From Podila epigama (taxonomy: Eukaryota > Mortierellomycota > Mortierellomycetes > Mortierellales > Mortierellaceae): a stretch of 10,493 nucleotides of DNA. Of the stretch, positions 8,462 to 10,493 are shown one piece after another. The stretch's first letter is position 1; each line of letters opens with the position of its first letter. Location of the stretch: positions 4,659 to 15,151 of the forward strand of contig JAAAVE010000672.1 of the NCBI GenBank assembly GCA_015679605.1, given 5' to 3'. The notes beneath the pieces were generated by a model. That model was not told where the DNA came from, searched no databases, and worked only from the letters and a program-made list of their open reading frames with translations. The position numbers were made by a program, and so were the translations under genes.

Positions 8462-10424
8462 ATGAGCGCCTCATTGGACCTCATTCGTCAGGCACTAGTG
8501 GAGTTGGTCGATGGCGAGAATGCAGACACAGTAGAGAGTCAAGCAGCCGCGACAAATATCTGTACAATGGCTCTTAGTGACGTCCAGGAAAAAGATCGAG
8601 GTAACTAGACACACTGTGTTTTTATACTCCAAACTCTATCGACGTTTTTTATTGTAGCGCGTCGCGTCTGGCCATAAAGCAAAAAAAAAACTAACATACA
8701 ACGACTGCAGACATGGTCGCGTCACTGCTCTTCAACAGCGAGCGAGGTATTCTCGGCTTCCTAAAACGTTCTTTGGACAAGAGCATTCACGCGAATGCCA
8801 AAGTGATATTTCTCGAATTCACAGCCGAATACATCAGTCGATCACCGAGCGCATTGACACCATTCATCTTGGATATCAAAGTAAGGGCATCTTGCTCCTG
8901 TGGCACCGTTTCTATTCATCCAATTTTTTTGTCCGAAGGTTAATGGATATAGAGCATTGACAAAGAGTTCTCCTACCACTCTTTCCACTCTTTTAATCCC
9001 TACACCTTGATGTCTTTAGAAAGTATGCCTCAGTCTCTTTTTGAATGACAATGTGGCCAAGGTCAAAAAGGCAGCTATTTTGCCAATCAAGATATTGTTG
9101 CCTTCCAGTCAAAAGACAATCGACCCATCCGTGCTGGACATTCAGGGTCTTTTCGCTAAGCTTTATACCGTCTATGCAACTCAACAAACCAAGACAGCAT
9201 CAACAGGTACTAATATTTACGTGGACTCAAAGCTGGATGCCTTTTTTGGACGATGAACTATTCTCATGTTGTCATCAGATGTCCTTCTCTAATCAATGCA
9301 ATTTTTTTTTCTTTTTTTTTTACTTGAACAGTCAAAGCCGAGATTTTGGAGCTGATGGGCATCATTGCTAGATACTACCCAACAGTGGCCGAGGAACGAT
9401 CCTCGACCTTGTTGCGGTGGTGTATAACTGTCATTCAGGACCAACTTAAACCAGGATCCAAGTATGAGATGTCACTTGTGGCGGGCGCACTCTTGGGATT
9501 GGACAACACACTCTTTAGTTTCTCCAACAAAGTCGAACGCGATATACGAACCATTCTCGACCTTGTCATGAAACTCATCAATATCCCAGAGGACTTGTCG
9601 AGGTTCGCTACACCCGTGGGTACGCAATAGAGTATAGACAGGACACAATTTTGGAAAAAAAAAAAAAAAAGATGGAGCATGGCGCTTTTTCGAATGAAAG
9701 GGCATGATGCAAAAGGGTCAGTGTCACAAGTTTTTTTGCCTAACGATCGACCGCAACTGAAAACCATTTTTTTCAACTTGTCTTTTTAGCTGCGCTTGAT
9801 CTCTTTGCCCATCACATCTCGCTCTTCCGACCCCACCTCATTGACATTTATGAGTGGATATACCAAAAGATTACAGGATATTGTGAGCACTCCTCCTCGA
9901 GAATGTACAAGACTGGATTTCAAGCGTTGGACGTGTTTCTCAAAGAGGTATGTCAATGTTCTGCAATGGCGGATCTTTTTTTTTTCTCTCTTTTCTCTCC
10001 TAGAAGCAGCTCCCTTATCCTGATAATCTTCTTTCCGTTAGATGGCCGAGATCCTCACTTCATCGCCTATAACAGAACGAGAGTACAACTGTTTCCTGGT
10101 ATGTACCTACAAAGATTTCATTTTCGAATGTGCGCAAGGTGAACTATACTACTTTATACTCATATGACAACTATTTCTTGTTCGTTGTTTTTTTTTTTTT
10201 TTTTTTTTTTCTTTGGACGGGCGGGGCGGTCCATAGTTCTTCACCACAAACTTTACGCAGATCCTACGAACCGATGTCGTGAGTTCTGCTACTCAGTACA
10301 AGGCCATGTCTGTTGCGATTCGTGGTTACGGATACTTTGCAGCACCATGCAAGCTCATAAGTCCAGATCAACTACCATTCCTTCTTACACATCTCTTGAA
10401 AAAGAGCGCATTCCTGGTTTCCAC
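8462..10424 (+). CDS. DNA-PKcs (PRKDC) orthologue, N-terminal part, truncated by window
   Basis: Seven exons (8462-8600, 8711-8880, 9020-9206, 9332-9619, 9790-9947, 10042-10098, 10237-10424) join in frame to 395 residues plus two bases; the next exon lies beyond the window. DNA-PKcs is the giant PIKK kinase that Ku recruits to DNA ends in non-homologous end joining. Only part of the N-terminal alpha-solenoid is present, so no kinase motif can be checked. The strongest match is residues 357-375, MSVAIRGYGYFAAPCKLIS, which closely resembles human LSIAIRGYGLFAGPCKVIN. Weaker matches in the same order are GILGFLKRSL (from about 60), GLFAKLYTVY, ILELMGIIARYYP and ALDVFLKE. The ATG at 8462 gives an N-terminus comparable in length with the human protein, although the frame stays open upstream to 8186. 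Alternatives within HEAT-rich PIKKs (ATM, TOR) fit less well. Confidence 0.85.
8601..8710 (+). other. DNA-PKcs intron 1 with decoy acceptor
   Basis: The donor is GTAACT. The in-frame acceptor is CTGCAG at 8710, 15 bp after a CTAAC branch-like motif (8691-8695). An earlier acceptor, ATTGTAG at 8657, would produce an in-frame TAA at 8675-8677. Confidence 0.7.
9655..9670. repeat. Poly(A) tract, 16 nt, in DNA-PKcs intron 4
   Basis: An uninterrupted A16 lies 35 bp into intron 4 (9620-9789). No coding effect is expected. Confidence 0.7.
10188..10210. repeat. Poly(T) tract, 23 nt, in DNA-PKcs intron 6
   Basis: T23 lies 26 bp before the acceptor CCATAG at 10236 and probably acts as a pyrimidine tract, although a GC-rich block (GGGCGGGGCGG) intervenes. 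It is the longest homopolymer in the window. Confidence 0.75.
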
Positions 10425-10493
10425 GTATGTCCCCTCCTTTCTTTTTATAGAAGCAGTCGAATGATAGACTGGATCGGTAAAAATCGACTGGAT

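Noticed and set aside
10425-10449. A 25-bp intron ending at TTTTATAG (10449), which would place another DNA-PKcs exon inside the window.
   Set aside because: It is far shorter than every other intron here (94 bp or more); the true acceptor is more likely beyond the edge.

Overview
The window looks like nuclear DNA of a fungus. It carries intron-rich protein genes with short spliceosomal introns (about 94-196 bp, GTRNGT donors, CTAAC-like branch motifs), pyrimidine-rich leaders and many poly(A)/poly(T) runs and microsatellites. A DNA-PKcs gene, which Saccharomyces cerevisiae lacks, beside otherwise ordinary fungal genes suggests an early-diverging lineage such as Mucoromycota sensu lato (Mortierella-like). 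That placement is inference only. I see no CRISPR array, insertion sequence, tRNA or rRNA.

Layout: positions 1-1207 hold no gene I can support, apart from a TATA-like promoter just before the first gene. Positions 1208-3329 (+) encode a 628-aa AtuA-like protein in three exons, the first joined to the second by a non-canonical GC-AG intron. Positions 3605-6391 (+) encode the cytosolic phenylalanine-tRNA ligase beta subunit in eight exons (602 aa). A 773-bp low-complexity convergent spacer follows. Positions 7165-8015 (-) encode a 244-aa mitochondrial DUF1279/FAM210-type membrane protein in two exons. A 446-bp divergent promoter region separates it from the last gene, which starts at 8462 (+) and runs off the right edge: the N-terminal 395 residues (seven exons) of a DNA-PKcs (PRKDC) orthologue.

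All exon joins were deduced by hand from reading frame, GT/GC-AG borders and remembered family conservation. Every gene is frame-consistent after splicing. The genes do not form one pathway: they cover acyl/terpene-type catabolism (uncertain), translation, mitochondrial membrane biology and DNA double-strand-break signalling. The most notable points are the fungal DNA-PKcs, its decoy splice acceptors that would introduce early stops, and the GC-AG intron.
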